From: Comamonadaceae bacterium
GTDB lineage: Bacteria > Pseudomonadota > Gammaproteobacteria > Burkholderiales > Burkholderiaceae
Reading direction: 5' to 3'
Length of the DNA: 17,202 nt
Assembly (NCBI GenBank): GCA_947505915.1
Contig: CANNNH010000013.1
Location: 1 to 17,202, forward strand
Shown piece after piece: positions 6,158 through 14,688 of this stretch. A program made the translations under genes and the position numbers. Numbering within the stretch: position 1 is the stretch's first letter; every line of letters starts with the position of its first letter. The notes beneath the pieces were generated by a model. That model ran no database searches and had not been told where the DNA came from. It worked only from the letters and a program-made list of their open reading frames with translations.

Positions 6158-6550
6158 TTAGCCCTGACGGGCCAGCACCAACTCGGTCACGCGGCGCTTG
6201 AGCCAGGCAAAGTCAACCGGCTTTTTCAAGACATCCATGCGCGCAGAAAGCCCCCCCCGGGCATTGATCTGCTCTGGCAGCAAACCGCTGACCACAACGA
6301 TTTGCATGGCGGTGTGCAGCGGCCGGCCTTCGATTTCGCGCAGCATCTGCTGGCCGTCCATGCCGGGCATCGACAAGTCGGTGATCAACAGGTCCGGGCG
6401 CAGCTGGTCAATGCCTTGCAAGACGTCAGCGGCCGAGCTCATCCAGCTGCAAGCCACCGGCAGGGCCCAGATGTCAAACTGGCAACGGTAGAGCTCGAGC
6501 ATGAGCTCGTCATCTTCAACCACCAGCACGCGCAGCGCACTGCTCACCAT
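6158..6550 (-). CDS. Stand-alone response-regulator receiver domain (CheY-like)
   Basis: The product is a receiver domain with no output domain, 130 residues from the ATG at 6550. Seen: acidic pair D13/D14 in VVEDDELM, phospho-acceptor D58 in LLITDLSMPGMDG, S88 in IVVVSGL and K110 in LKKPVDF, the full set needed for phosphorylation. The frame stays open upstream, but the extra residues are the out-of-frame image of the preceding gene. The ATG overlaps the stop of the YgjP-like gene by 7 bp (ATGGTGA), which implies translational coupling. Such proteins act by phosphorelay or by binding partner proteins; no histidine kinase gene is in the window. A run of eight G encodes ARGGL at 6251-6258, between S88 and K110. 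The partner is unknown. Confidence 0.9.
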   Translation of the reverse strand: MVSSALRVLVVEDDELMLELYRCQFDIWALPVACSWMSSAADVLQGIDQLRPDLLITDLSMPGMDGQQMLREIEGRPLHTAMQIVVVSGLLPEQINARGGLSARMDVLKKPVDFAWLKRRVTELVLARQG

Positions 6551-7476
6551 TTGGGCACCATCTCGTCTTTGAGCTGGGAACGCAGCTCGGCATAGTCGGG
6601 CACAACATGGCGCACCGTGTCCCAAAAGCGCGGGCTGTGGTCCATCACGCGCAAGTGACTGAGCTCGTGCACCACCACATAGTCAATCACAGACAGCTTG
6701 AAGTGAATGAGTCGCCAATTCAAACGGATAGAGCCGTCGGCGCTGGCGCTGCCCCAGCGGGTGCCGGCGCTGCTCAGGCTGAGGCGACGCCACTTAACGC
6801 CGAGCTCTGGCGCAAAGTGGTTCAGACGTTCCTCAAACAACTGCCTGGCGTAGCGCATCAACCAGGCTTGGGCGGCGTCGCGGATCTGCGTGGCCGTTGC
6901 GCTGTGCGCCAGACCCAGGCACAGCGTGTTGCGCTCAGCGTTTGGCGGCAAACCCTTGGCGTCATCACCGGTATCCGGTGCGGCGCTAACGGGTTGCACC
7001 ATCATGGCGGACACCGATTGCCGGGGGTCCAGCACAACCGTCAGCACGCCACCCATAAAGGGCAGGCTGGCGCCGTCTTTCCAGTCAATGCGCACAGCCT
7101 CCAGGCGTTTGTGGCGCTCCCGGGTTTCCTGCAGCTTTTTCACAATCCAGTCGGCTTTTTCCTGGACTGCACGATCAATTTCGTTGAGCAGCACCCATTT
7201 GGGCGCACTCACCGCCAAGCCTTCCGCGCCCACAGAAAACCCGATGGTGCGGCGCTTGCCGCGCTTGAATGCGTAGGCCACCAGCACGCCGCCCAGCAAG
7301 GCTTCGCGGCTGGCGTCAGGGTGGCGGTAAGTGGCCGGCGCCAACGCTTCTTGCAGACTTTGGGTGGGGCGGGTATCGGCCGGTGCCGGCGTCAACACGG
7401 GAGTGGGTGCAGGTATAGCCACAGGCGCGGGCTCCGGGGCAAACAAATCGAGTGTTCGCTGAAGGAGCGTGTGCAT
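6544..7476 (-). CDS. YgjP/M48-like metallopeptidase-fold protein (DUF45)
   Basis: This is a zinc-metalloprotein of the YgjP/DUF45 family. Seen: 310 residues. Residues 13-38 form a Pro/Ala-rich, probably disordered linker. The conserved core starts near residue 60 with AYAFKRGKRRTIGFSV. Next come ISxxWVLLNEID-like and VQEKADWIVKKLQE segments, and the sequence GTRWGSASADGSIRLNWRL typical of the family. The zinc site is HELSH at 270-274 with a third ligand H280 (MDHSPRFW). No signal peptide or membrane segment is present. Family members are annotated as M48/SprT-like peptidases; YgjP has also been annotated as a UTP pyrophosphatase, so peptidase activity is not assured. It follows plsC by 43 bp and overlaps the receiver gene by 7 bp. 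Confidence 0.88.
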   Translation of the reverse strand: MHTLLQRTLDLFAPEPAPVAIPAPTPVLTPAPADTRPTQSLQEALAPATYRHPDASREALLGGVLVAYAFKRGKRRTIGFSVGAEGLAVSAPKWVLLNEIDRAVQEKADWIVKKLQETRERHKRLEAVRIDWKDGASLPFMGGVLTVVLDPRQSVSAMMVQPVSAAPDTGDDAKGLPPNAERNTLCLGLAHSATATQIRDAAQAWLMRYARQLFEERLNHFAPELGVKWRRLSLSSAGTRWGSASADGSIRLNWRLIHFKLSVIDYVVVHELSHLRVMDHSPRFWDTVRHVVPDYAELRSQLKDEMVPKW

Positions 7477-7519
7477 GATGGCAGTTTAGTTGTAAGCCGC
7501 TAGCCCAACAGTCAGCGCA

Positions 7520-8281
7520 TCAGCGCTTGGCGGCGGTGCTGCTTTCGTGCACATAGGCCTCTGGGTCGAGGCGGCGCATTTCCCCCTCAATCCATGCTTG
7601 CACTTCGCTCATCAACTCCTCAGGCTTGCGGCCCAGGCTGCTGATGGGTTTGCCGATCGATATATCCACGATACCGGGGCGCTTGATAAAAGCCTTGCGT
7701 GGCCAGCATTTGGCCGAGGTCACCGCCACCGGGATCACGGGCGCGCCGGTCTCTATGGCCAGCCGCGTGCCACCGCTTTTGTAGACACCCTGCTGGCCGC
7801 GTGCAATGCGCGTTCCTTCAGGGAACATGATGACCCAAACACCCTGGCTCATGAGTCGCCGGCCTTGTTCGACCACCTTGGAGAAGGCTTCGGCGCGCTT
7901 GCTGCGGTCAATGTGAATCATGTCCATGCGGCTCATGGCCCAACCAAAAAACGGCACGTACAACAGTTCTTTTTTGAACACATAGGCCAGCGGATGCGGC
8001 ATCAAGGTGACCATTGAAAAAGTCTCCCACGTGCTTTGATGTTTGACCAGCAACACGCAAGCACTGGTCTGGCCGGTGGGCAGATTTTCCATGCCGGTGA
8101 CGCGGTTCTGAATGCCCAGGATCACGGTGCCGCCGGTCACTGCCGTGCGCAACCAGCCGGCGCACAGCCAATAAATGCGGGTGCTGCTCATGAACGGCGC
8201 GACCACCAACACAAGCAGCGCCCAAGGGATCACGGTGACAACCATCCAAAGCAAATGAACGATGGAGCGGATGAGTGGCAT
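7520..8281 (-). CDS. plsC: 1-acyl-sn-glycerol-3-phosphate acyltransferase (PlsC)
   Basis: The enzyme adds the second acyl chain to lysophosphatidic acid at the inner membrane, giving phosphatidic acid. Seen: 253 residues; an N-terminal membrane segment (about 8-31); the acyltransferase block with H81 in KHQSTWET; the FPEGTR motif at 153-158 for glycerol-phosphate binding; and the late VIPVAV motif. Motif I reads H-X4-E (H81, E86) where the textbook form is H-X4-D. I believe this variant is common in betaproteobacterial members, but it is the one departure from the consensus. It follows gmhB after 18 bp, in a run of envelope genes. No clear ribosome binding site precedes the ATG. Another lysophospholipid acceptor is possible. 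Confidence 0.92.
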   Translation of the reverse strand: MPLIRSIVHLLWMVVTVIPWALLVLVVAPFMSSTRIYWLCAGWLRTAVTGGTVILGIQNRVTGMENLPTGQTSACVLLVKHQSTWETFSMVTLMPHPLAYVFKKELLYVPFFGWAMSRMDMIHIDRSKRAEAFSKVVEQGRRLMSQGVWVIMFPEGTRIARGQQGVYKSGGTRLAIETGAPVIPVAVTSAKCWPRKAFIKRPGIVDISIGKPISSLGRKPEELMSEVQAWIEGEMRRLDPEAYVHESSTAAKR

Positions 8282-8299
8282 GGCGGTCTTAAAAAAGTT

Positions 8300-8890
8300 T
8301 CAGGTCGCAGGTTGCGCAGCCGGCGGCTCGAGGCCGGCTAAGGTGCTGCGCTCGAGCAAGAAGTCCGCAAAGGCTGACAGGTCACTGTGCAAACGCGTGC
8401 CGGCCGGCAAGCCTTCGGGTTGGCCACCTGCCAGAAAAGCGCTGGACTTGCCGGTCAAGACCAGATGCGGCTCGCAACCGGCGCTGGCGCCGGCCGTCAC
8501 GTCACGCACCGTGTCACCGCATGCGGGAACACCCTTGAGTGGCACCCCATAGCGCTGACCGATCTGCTCAAAAAGCCCGGGCAGAGGTTTGCGGCAGCGG
8601 CAGTTTTCGTCGGGGGTGTGCGGACAGTAAAACACCGCGTCAATACGCCCGCCCATGGCGGCCAGTTGCTTGTTCATCTTGGCATGCATGGCGTTGAGCG
8701 CCGCCACATCAAACAAGCCGCGCCCCAAGCCCGATTGGTTAGAGGCGATGACGATGCGCCAGCCTGCATGCGTCAGTCTGGCAATGCCTTCGAGCGCACC
8801 GGGCAGGGCTTGCCATTCATCGGGCGACTTGATGTAGTCGTCACTGTCACGATTGATCGTGCCGTCGCGGTCTAGGATGACAAGTTTCAT
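8300..8890 (-). CDS. gmhB: D-glycero-beta-D-manno-heptose-1,7-bisphosphate 7-phosphatase
   Basis: GmhB removes the 7-phosphate from heptose bisphosphate in the synthesis of ADP-L-glycero-D-manno-heptose for the LPS core. Seen: 196 residues, a HAD phosphatase with motif I DRDGTIN (D7, D9), motif II VIASNQSG (S50), and the GmhB-type zinc site in CPHTPDENCRCRKP formed by C89, H91, C97 and C99. The later GDTVRDVTAGASAG carries the Mg2+-binding Asp. It is cytoplasmic. It starts 7 bp after the glyS stop and ends 18 bp before plsC, so it is almost certainly in the same transcript. The C-terminus has a low-complexity Ala/Pro tail. Histidinol phosphatases are related, but the zinc loop and lone HAD domain favour GmhB. 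Confidence 0.93.
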   Translation of the reverse strand: MKLVILDRDGTINRDSDDYIKSPDEWQALPGALEGIARLTHAGWRIVIASNQSGLGRGLFDVAALNAMHAKMNKQLAAMGGRIDAVFYCPHTPDENCRCRKPLPGLFEQIGQRYGVPLKGVPACGDTVRDVTAGASAGCEPHLVLTGKSSAFLAGGQPEGLPAGTRLHSDLSAFADFLLERSTLAGLEPPAAQPAT

Positions 8891-8897
8891 GACAAGC

Positions 8898-11078
8898 CTA
8901 GCTGGCCAGTTTCGACAAATCGGCCACGCGGTTCATGGCCACGTGCAGGGTTTTGAGCAAGCCCTGGCGGTTCAGGCGCAGGTCCATCTCTTCAGCGTTG
9001 ACCATGACGCCGTCAAAGAAAGCATCGACAGGCGCACGCAAGGCGGCCAGGGTTTGCAGCGAAGCGGTGTAGTCACCGGCTTCAAACTGCTTATGCGCCT
9101 CAGGCAACACCAAGCCCATGGCCGAGTGCAAAGCTACTTCAGCCGGCTCTTTGAGCAGCAAGGCGCTGACATGGGCATCGACCTCAGGCGCCTTTTTGAG
9201 GATGTTGGCTATGCGCTTGTTGGCGGCAGCCAGGGCTGGGGCCTCGGGCAGTGCAGCAAAGGCGCGCACCGCGGCCAGCCGGCGGCTGACATCGCCCAGT
9301 TGCTGCGGCCGCAAGGCCAGCACGGCGTCGACTTCCTGCGCGCTGTAGCCCTGTTCGCGCAAGCTGCCGGACAGCCGGTCGTAGATGAAGTCCAGCAAAG
9401 CCGGCGACGCATCGGTTATTTTGTCGCCGAAGACACGGCTGGCGTCTTGCACCAGCGCGTCCAGGTTCAATGGCAGCGACTTGTCGGCCAGCATGCGCAC
9501 CACGCCCAGCGCATGGCGGCGCAGCGCAAACGGATCTTTGTCGCCGGTCGGCAGGTTGCCGATGCCGAACATACCGACCAAAGTTTCGAGCTTGTCGGCC
9601 AGCGCCACCGCCAGCCCGACCTGGCTGCGTGGCAGCTCGTCGCCGGCAAAGCGCGGTTTGTAATGGTCTTCAATCGCGTCGGCAACTTCAGGTGCCAGGC
9701 CATCGTTGAGCGCGTAGTAGCGACCCATGATGCCTTGCAGCTCGGGGAACTCGCCCACCATGTCGGTCACCAGATCGGTCTTAGCGAGCTGGGCCGCCTG
9801 GTCGGCCTGCGCCGCCAGCTCAGCACCGCCGAGTTGCTGGCCGATGGCCTTGGCAATCGCGCGCACACGCGTCACGCGCTCGCCCTGCGAGCCGAGCTTG
9901 TTGTGATACACCACCTTGTCCAGGCCTGCCACGCGCGAGGCCAGCGTCTTTTTGCGGTCCTGGTCGAAGAAGAATTTGGCGTCTGCCAGACGCGGACGCA
10001 CCACGCGCTCGTTGCCACCAATCACCGCACTGGCGTCTGCCGGATTGATGTTGCTGACCACCAGAAACTGGTGCGTCAGCTTGCCGGCGGCGTCGAGCAG
10101 CGGAAAGTATTTTTGATTGGCCTTCATGGTCAAGATAAGGCATTCCTGGGGTACCGCGAGAAACTCTTTTTCAAAGCTGCAGACCAGCACCTTGGGGCGC
10201 TCGACCAGCGCAGTGACTTCGTCGAGCAGCGCCTCGTCTTCAATCGGCTTCACGCCGCCGCCAATGCTGGCGGCCGCAGCGGCCAATTGGCGCACGATCT
10301 CGAGCTGGCGCACTAAAAAGCTGGCGATCACAGCACCGTCTTTTCGCAGCGTTTCTGCGTACTGGTCGGCATGCTTAATCACAACGGGTGAGACGGCCGC
10401 CTCAAATCGGTGGCCCTGCGTGCTGTTACCGGAAGTCAGCCCCAGCGCCTGCAGTGGCACCACAGTGCTGCCATGCAAGGCCACCAGACCGTGGGCCGGC
10501 CGCACAAAGCTCACGCTGCTCCAGCCGGGCAGTTCGCAGTCGCGCTCGAGCTGGTAGCTCATGACTTTGGGAATCGGCAGTTTGGCAATGGCTTCGAGCA
10601 AGGCTTTTTGCAAGCCCTCGGCCAGCGTGGCACCCTTGACCATGCTGTCGTAAAACAGGGCCTCGGCCTTACCGTCCATTGCGCGCTTGAGCTGCGGCAC
10701 GGCCGAAGCGTCAGCACCGAGTGCGCTCAACCGTTTAAGTAAGGCGGGTGTGGCGTTGCCGCTGGCATCCAGACCCACACTGACGGGCATGAGTTTTTGA
10801 GAGACGGCTTTGTCGGCCGCTTGGGACGATACATTGGTGATGTAGGCGCCCAACCTTCTAGGCGATGCAAATCGTTGGACAAGGGAAACGCCTGGTTTTG
10901 CTGCAGGCGGTCTGCCATCAGGCGGGTCTTCGGGCGTTACCTGTCTTTCAAGCAGGCCGGACTTAGCCAATTCTTCAGACAAGACTAGCGCAAAAGCGGA
11001 GCCAAGTGTTTCCAGGGCCTTGGGCGGCAGCTCTTCAACAAAGAGTTCGAGCAAGAGGTTTTCGGTCGTCATCGTCAT
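8898..11078 (-). CDS. glyS: Glycyl-tRNA synthetase beta subunit
   Basis: GlyS is the large tRNA-recognition subunit of the alpha2beta2 bacterial glycyl-tRNA synthetase; the alpha subunit carries amino acid activation. Seen from the ATG at 11078: 726 residues. The N-terminal LLLELFVEELPPKAL is characteristic. A Pro-rich insertion lies at 48-63, FVRPAHG at 191-197, LTMKANQKYFPL at 316-327, NERVVRPRLADAKFFFDQD from 356, and EFPELQGIMGRYYA near 443-456. A C-terminal helical, DALR-like anticodon-binding region ends the protein. The frame extends 20 codons upstream into glyQ. The ATG at 11078, or a second ATG two codons later, gives the usual N-terminus and lies 5 nt after the glyQ stop. Length is slightly above E. 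coli (689), partly through the insertion. Confidence 0.96.
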   Translation of the reverse strand: MTMTTENLLLELFVEELPPKALETLGSAFALVLSEELAKSGLLERQVTPEDPPDGRPPAAKPGVSLVQRFASPRRLGAYITNVSSQAADKAVSQKLMPVSVGLDASGNATPALLKRLSALGADASAVPQLKRAMDGKAEALFYDSMVKGATLAEGLQKALLEAIAKLPIPKVMSYQLERDCELPGWSSVSFVRPAHGLVALHGSTVVPLQALGLTSGNSTQGHRFEAAVSPVVIKHADQYAETLRKDGAVIASFLVRQLEIVRQLAAAAASIGGGVKPIEDEALLDEVTALVERPKVLVCSFEKEFLAVPQECLILTMKANQKYFPLLDAAGKLTHQFLVVSNINPADASAVIGGNERVVRPRLADAKFFFDQDRKKTLASRVAGLDKVVYHNKLGSQGERVTRVRAIAKAIGQQLGGAELAAQADQAAQLAKTDLVTDMVGEFPELQGIMGRYYALNDGLAPEVADAIEDHYKPRFAGDELPRSQVGLAVALADKLETLVGMFGIGNLPTGDKDPFALRRHALGVVRMLADKSLPLNLDALVQDASRVFGDKITDASPALLDFIYDRLSGSLREQGYSAQEVDAVLALRPQQLGDVSRRLAAVRAFAALPEAPALAAANKRIANILKKAPEVDAHVSALLLKEPAEVALHSAMGLVLPEAHKQFEAGDYTASLQTLAALRAPVDAFFDGVMVNAEEMDLRLNRQGLLKTLHVAMNRVADLSKLAS

Positions 11079-11083
11079 CTCGC

Positions 11084-12010
11084 TCACGCGGCTTTCTGGT
11101 TCAAGACAGGCATGGCGGTTTGCATCTGCGCCACCCATTCGCGCGGCGCCAGCGGGAAGCCCAGGCGCTCGCGGCTGTCAAAGTAACTTTGCGCCACGGC
11201 GCGCGCAAGGTTGCGGATGCGGCCTATGTAGGCGGCGCGCTCGGTCACGGAAATCGCGCCGCGTGCGTCGAGCAGGTTAAAGCTGTGCGCAGCTTTGAGG
11301 ACCTGCTCATAGGCTGGCAGCGCCAGTTGCACGCCTATCAAATGCTTGGCTTGTTTTTCATGCGCGGCAAAGGCGGTGAACAGGAACTCGGCGTCGCTGT
11401 GCTCAAAGTTGTAGGTCGATTGCTCAACCTCGTTTTGTTTGTAAACGTCACCGTAGGTGAGCCCTTCGGTCCAGGTCAGGTTGTAGACGTTGTCCACGCC
11501 CTGCAGGTACATGGCCAGGCGCTCCAGGCCGTAGGTGATCTCGCCGGTGATGGGCTGGCAGTCAATGCCGCCGACCTGCTGGAAGTAGGTGAACTGCGTG
11601 ACTTCCATGCCGTTGAGCCAGACTTCCCAGCCCAGGCCCCAGGCGCCCAGCGTCGGGTTTTCCCAGTCGTCTTCGACAAAGCGGATGTCGTTTTGCTTGA
11701 GGTCAAAGCCTAAGGCCTCTAGCGAGCCAAGGTACAGCTCGAGGATGTTGCTGGGCGCCGGCTTGAGCACCACCTGGTATTGGTAGTAGTGCTGCAGGCG
11801 GTTGGGGTTCTCGCCGTAGCGGCCGTCTTTGGGGCGGCGGCTGGGCTGCACGTAGGCGGCTTTCCAGGGCTCGGGGCCAAGCGCTCTTAAAAAAGTAGCA
11901 GTGTGCGAGGTGCCGGCTCCGACCTCCATGTCATAGGGTTGCAGCAGGGCGCAGCCTTGGTCTGCCCAGTAGGACTGGAGCTTGAGAATGATTTGCTGGA
12001 AAGTGAGCAT
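11084..12010 (-). CDS. glyQ: Glycyl-tRNA synthetase alpha subunit
   Basis: GlyQ is the class II catalytic subunit that makes glycyl-adenylate and charges tRNA-Gly with GlyS. Seen from the ATG at 12010: 308 residues, close to the 303 of E. coli. The start [20 protein letters not shown] is typical. [20 protein letters not shown] (52-71) corresponds to the motif 2 region, and [20 protein letters not shown] and [12 protein letters not shown] (motif 3) follow. The open frame continues 44 codons upstream, but these do not resemble GlyQ and include lnt-proximal sequence. glyS follows after 5 nt, consistent with equimolar expression. lnt lies 44 bp upstream on the same strand. No T-box or other tRNA-sensing leader is visible in that short gap. 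Confidence 0.97.
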   Translation of the reverse strand: MLTFQQIILKLQSYWADQGCALLQPYDMEVGAGTSHTATFLRALGPEPWKAAYVQPSRRPKDGRYGENPNRLQHYYQYQVVLKPAPSNILELYLGSLEALGFDLKQNDIRFVEDDWENPTLGAWGLGWEVWLNGMEVTQFTYFQQVGGIDCQPITGEITYGLERLAMYLQGVDNVYNLTWTEGLTYGDVYKQNEVEQSTYNFEHSDAEFLFTAFAAHEKQAKHLIGVQLALPAYEQVLKAAHSFNLLDARGAISVTERAAYIGRIRNLARAVAQSYFDSRERLGFPLAPREWVAQMQTAMPVLNQKAA

Positions 12011-12054
12011 GGCAACTTGGGTTCTAGGGGCAAGGCGCTTGGCGCGCAACCCCT

Positions 12055-13701
12055 TCATTTTACGCCGCGCACCCAGGATGGACGGGTCGTGCGCCACCGG
12101 GCTAGCGCGGCGATCAGCAAGGCGCTGCCGCCCAGCAGCCACCAGGGCGCCAGCCCGAAGTGCGAGACCCAGCGCGCATACAAAGTCAGGCCGTCTGCTC
12201 CCTGCACCTGGGCCACCAGGGCGCCGCGTGTATGACGCTCCAATGCATGCGTGACGCGGCCTTGCGCATCAATCACCACGGTTGCACCGGTGTTGGTGGC
12301 GCGCAGCATGGGGCGGGCAAATTCAAGTGCGCGCATCCGCGAGATGTTCAGGTGCTGGTCAATGGCCACTGTGTTGCCAAACCAGGCGATGTTGCTGACA
12401 TTGACCAGCACGGTGGGCGCACGCGCCGCGTCTTTGAACTGGGCGCCGATTTCTTCGCCGAACAGGTCTTCATAGCAAATGTTGGGCGCCAAGCGCTCGC
12501 CCTGCCATTCCAGCGCAGTTTGCACCAAGGGGCCCCGATTGAAGTCCCCCAGCGGAATATTCATCATGCGGATAAACCACTGAAAAAATGGCGGCACAAA
12601 TTCGCCAAACGGCACCAAGTGATGCTTGTCGTAGCGATATGCTGGCGCACCTGGTTTCAGCCCGATGACGGCATTGCTGTAGCCCGCTTGTGCGGTGCCC
12701 ATTGGCAGGCCGATCAACGCTGCCTGCTGGCCTCTGGCAAAACGCTGTTCTATTGCTTCCCAGTACCCAGGCGGTAATTGAGCGGGTAGCAGGGGCAATG
12801 CCGTTTCAGGCAAGACGATCAGTGCGGTTTGGGCTGCCTGTAACTGCTCAGCGTAAAAATTAAGTGCATCACGCACACCTGTGCCGGCTTGGAACTTCTG
12901 GTCTTGCGCAATATTGCCCTGCACCAGGGTGACCGACAGCGGCGCACGCAGGGGCGCAGGGGCATAGGCCGCAGGCAGCAGCGACACAAGCAGGCACACC
13001 ACCAGCAAAGTTACCGTGGCCATGCCGGCTTGCATGCTTCGACTGGCTTGCAGTGCACGCAGGCAAGCGGCCAGCAATGCAGCCACGAAGGCCGCTAACA
13101 GTGTCAAACCATGAACGCCCACCCACCCGGCCAGGGGCAGCGCCCAACCGTCTATGTGCGCATAGCCGCCCTCACCCCAAGGAAAACCGGTGAATATTTG
13201 AACCCGGGCAATTTCGGCAAGCAGCCAAGTCCCCGCAAACAGGGCAGCCCGCGCTGCGGCTCCTGTGGGTGCAAGCCATGCCAACAAAGCAGCAGCCAGC
13301 GCGTAGTACAAGCTAAGGGCAGCAGCCAGCGCAAAAACCGCCAGTACGGCCAGCGGTGCGGGCAGGCCACCAAAAAAATGCATTGAAATGTATAGCCACC
13401 AGAAAGTGCCGCACAGCATGGCGCAAGCAAACAGCCATGCCAATTTAGCCGCTTGGCCAACGCGCCGCGCTGCAAGCGTTGGCCCCAGTTGCCAGGCCAA
13501 GACGGCCAGCGAGCCAATTTGCAAGCCGCCCCAGGCTTGCCCTGTTTGCAAAGGGCCAATGCCTGCAAAAGGCCAGGCGATGCTCAGCGCATGGGCGTAG
13601 CCGGCCGCCAGCACTAGCAGCGCAGAAATCCATGCGGGTTGTGTTTTGACTTGTCCTGGCGTGCCCTTAATGGGCAAGGCTGCTGGCTGGATGCTCGTCA
13701 T
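12055..13701 (-). CDS. lnt: Apolipoprotein N-acyltransferase
   Basis: Lnt transfers an acyl chain from phospholipid to the N-terminal cysteine of lipoproteins in the inner membrane, completing maturation. Seen: 548 residues; six to seven hydrophobic segments in the first 245 residues (for example 25-45, 88-107, 113-144, 188-213, 228-247); then a periplasmic nitrilase domain with the catalytic triad E299 ([10 protein letters not shown]), K359 ([12 protein letters not shown]) and C409 ([10 protein letters not shown]), matching E. coli E267/K335/C387; and a final membrane segment near 516-534. It starts 39 bp after the corC stop, the common proteobacterial corC-lnt arrangement, and ends 44 bp before glyQ. 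The gene appears intact. Confidence 0.96.
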   Translation of the reverse strand: MTSIQPAALPIKGTPGQVKTQPAWISALLVLAAGYAHALSIAWPFAGIGPLQTGQAWGGLQIGSLAVLAWQLGPTLAARRVGQAAKLAWLFACAMLCGTFWWLYISMHFFGGLPAPLAVLAVFALAAALSLYYALAAALLAWLAPTGAAARAALFAGTWLLAEIARVQIFTGFPWGEGGYAHIDGWALPLAGWVGVHGLTLLAAFVAALLAACLRALQASRSMQAGMATVTLLVVCLLVSLLPAAYAPAPLRAPLSVTLVQGNIAQDQKFQAGTGVRDALNFYAEQLQAAQTALIVLPETALPLLPAQLPPGYWEAIEQRFARGQQAALIGLPMGTAQAGYSNAVIGLKPGAPAYRYDKHHLVPFGEFVPPFFQWFIRMMNIPLGDFNRGPLVQTALEWQGERLAPNICYEDLFGEEIGAQFKDAARAPTVLVNVSNIAWFGNTVAIDQHLNISRMRALEFARPMLRATNTGATVVIDAQGRVTHALERHTRGALVAQVQGADGLTLYARWVSHFGLAPWWLLGGSALLIAALARWRTTRPSWVRGVK

Positions 13702-13740
13702 GAGACGCTTTGCTGCTAATCGTTTGACGACCCAGCCGAC

Positions 13741-14613
13741 TCAGACGACTTGACCAGCTGCTAAGGCTTCATTTTCCGGAGATACCTTGAACCACCGCAC
13801 GGCGCCGCCTTTGGTGTGCAAGACAACAAACTGCAGCCCGGCCAAGACCAGTCGTTCATTGCGTTTGGGAACATGGCCCATTTCATGGGCCACCAGGCCA
13901 CCGATAGTTTCAAAATCAGTCTCGGGCAGGCTCACGCCAAAGGCCTCGTTGACGCGCTCTATGGCCGTGTCGCCGCTGACGCGGTAGGTCCGGTCGCCCA
14001 AGCCAAAGATATCGCCTTCGTCTTCTGCAATGTCAAACTCGTCTTCGATTTCTCCAACGATTTGCTCGAGTACGTCTTCGATCGTGATGAGGCCGGCGAC
14101 ACGTCCGAATTCGTCTATCACGATGGCCAGGTGATTGCGGTTGCCACGAAACTCACGCAGCAAGTCGTTCAGCCCTTTGCTCTCGGGCACAAAGGCAGCT
14201 GGTCGCAGCAAGGCGCGGATGTTCAGCTCGGGCGCGCGCTGCAGTTTGAGCAGGTCCTTGGCCATGAGGATGCCCAGAATATTTTCTTTTTCGCCTTCAT
14301 AGACAGGAAAGCGCGAGTGGGCTGTGTCTATGACCAGGTGAAGCAACTCGTCGAAGGGAGCATCGATGTTGATGACGTCCATGCGCGGTGCTGCGACCAT
14401 CACATCGCCAGCCGTCATATCGGCCATGCGTATGACGCCTTCGAGCATCTCGCGGCTTTGTGCGCCTATGACTTCATTGTCTTGCGCTTCGACCAGGGTC
14501 TCTATCAACTCGTCTTTTGAGTCGGGGCCGGGGTGAAGCATTTCAGCTAGCTTTTGCAGAAAGCCGCGTTTGTCTTCCGTTTTATGGGATCGACTGGGGG
14601 GGGCGTCGGACAC
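13741..14613 (-). CDS. corC: CBS-domain protein CorC/YbeX (magnesium/cobalt efflux-associated)
   Basis: CorC-type proteins are linked to Mg2+/Co2+ efflux; the soluble YbeX form lacks the DUF21 membrane domain, and its exact role is debated. Seen: 290 residues with no membrane segment. There is an N-terminal helical part (RGFLQKLAEMLHPGPDS), a CBS pair at about 66-125 and 130-190 including the signature VIDEFGRVAGLITIEDVLEQ, and a C-terminal CorC_HlyC domain at about 205-280 (YRVSGDTAIERVNEAFG, IGGLVAHEMGHVP). The start codon is GTG at 14613, with no ATG upstream and the next ATG only at residue 25, after conserved sequence. A run of eight G (14596-14603) falls in codons 4-7. lnt follows 39 bp downstream. 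Confidence 0.93.
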   Translation of the reverse strand: MSDAPPSRSHKTEDKRGFLQKLAEMLHPGPDSKDELIETLVEAQDNEVIGAQSREMLEGVIRMADMTAGDVMVAAPRMDVINIDAPFDELLHLVIDTAHSRFPVYEGEKENILGILMAKDLLKLQRAPELNIRALLRPAAFVPESKGLNDLLREFRGNRNHLAIVIDEFGRVAGLITIEDVLEQIVGEIEDEFDIAEDEGDIFGLGDRTYRVSGDTAIERVNEAFGVSLPETDFETIGGLVAHEMGHVPKRNERLVLAGLQFVVLHTKGGAVRWFKVSPENEALAAGQVV

Positions 14614-14688
14614 GTAGGTGTTCGGTAGTTAATAAGCGCTCAAGGATAGCCGATATTTGTTTCGATGCTTTCACGCGCTGTTCCGGCC

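Noticed and set aside
6551..6625. 25-codon N-terminal extension of the receiver protein
   Set aside because: It is encoded within the ygjP-like gene in another frame and precedes the first strand of the receiver fold.
8853..10316. A 487-codon open frame on the plus strand antisense to glyS
   Set aside because: It lies wholly opposite gmhB/glyS, whose protein is clearly conserved. The translation is rich in His, Gln, Arg and Ala without any family motif, as expected from the shadow of a GC-rich gene.
11079..11138. 20-codon extension of glyS into glyQ
   Set aside because: It is the out-of-frame image of the glyQ end; conserved GlyS sequence begins after the ATG at 11078.
12011..12142. 44-codon extension of glyQ toward lnt
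   Set aside because: The added residues are Arg/Ala-rich, overlap the 3' end of lnt, and GlyQ proteins normally begin at MLTFQ.
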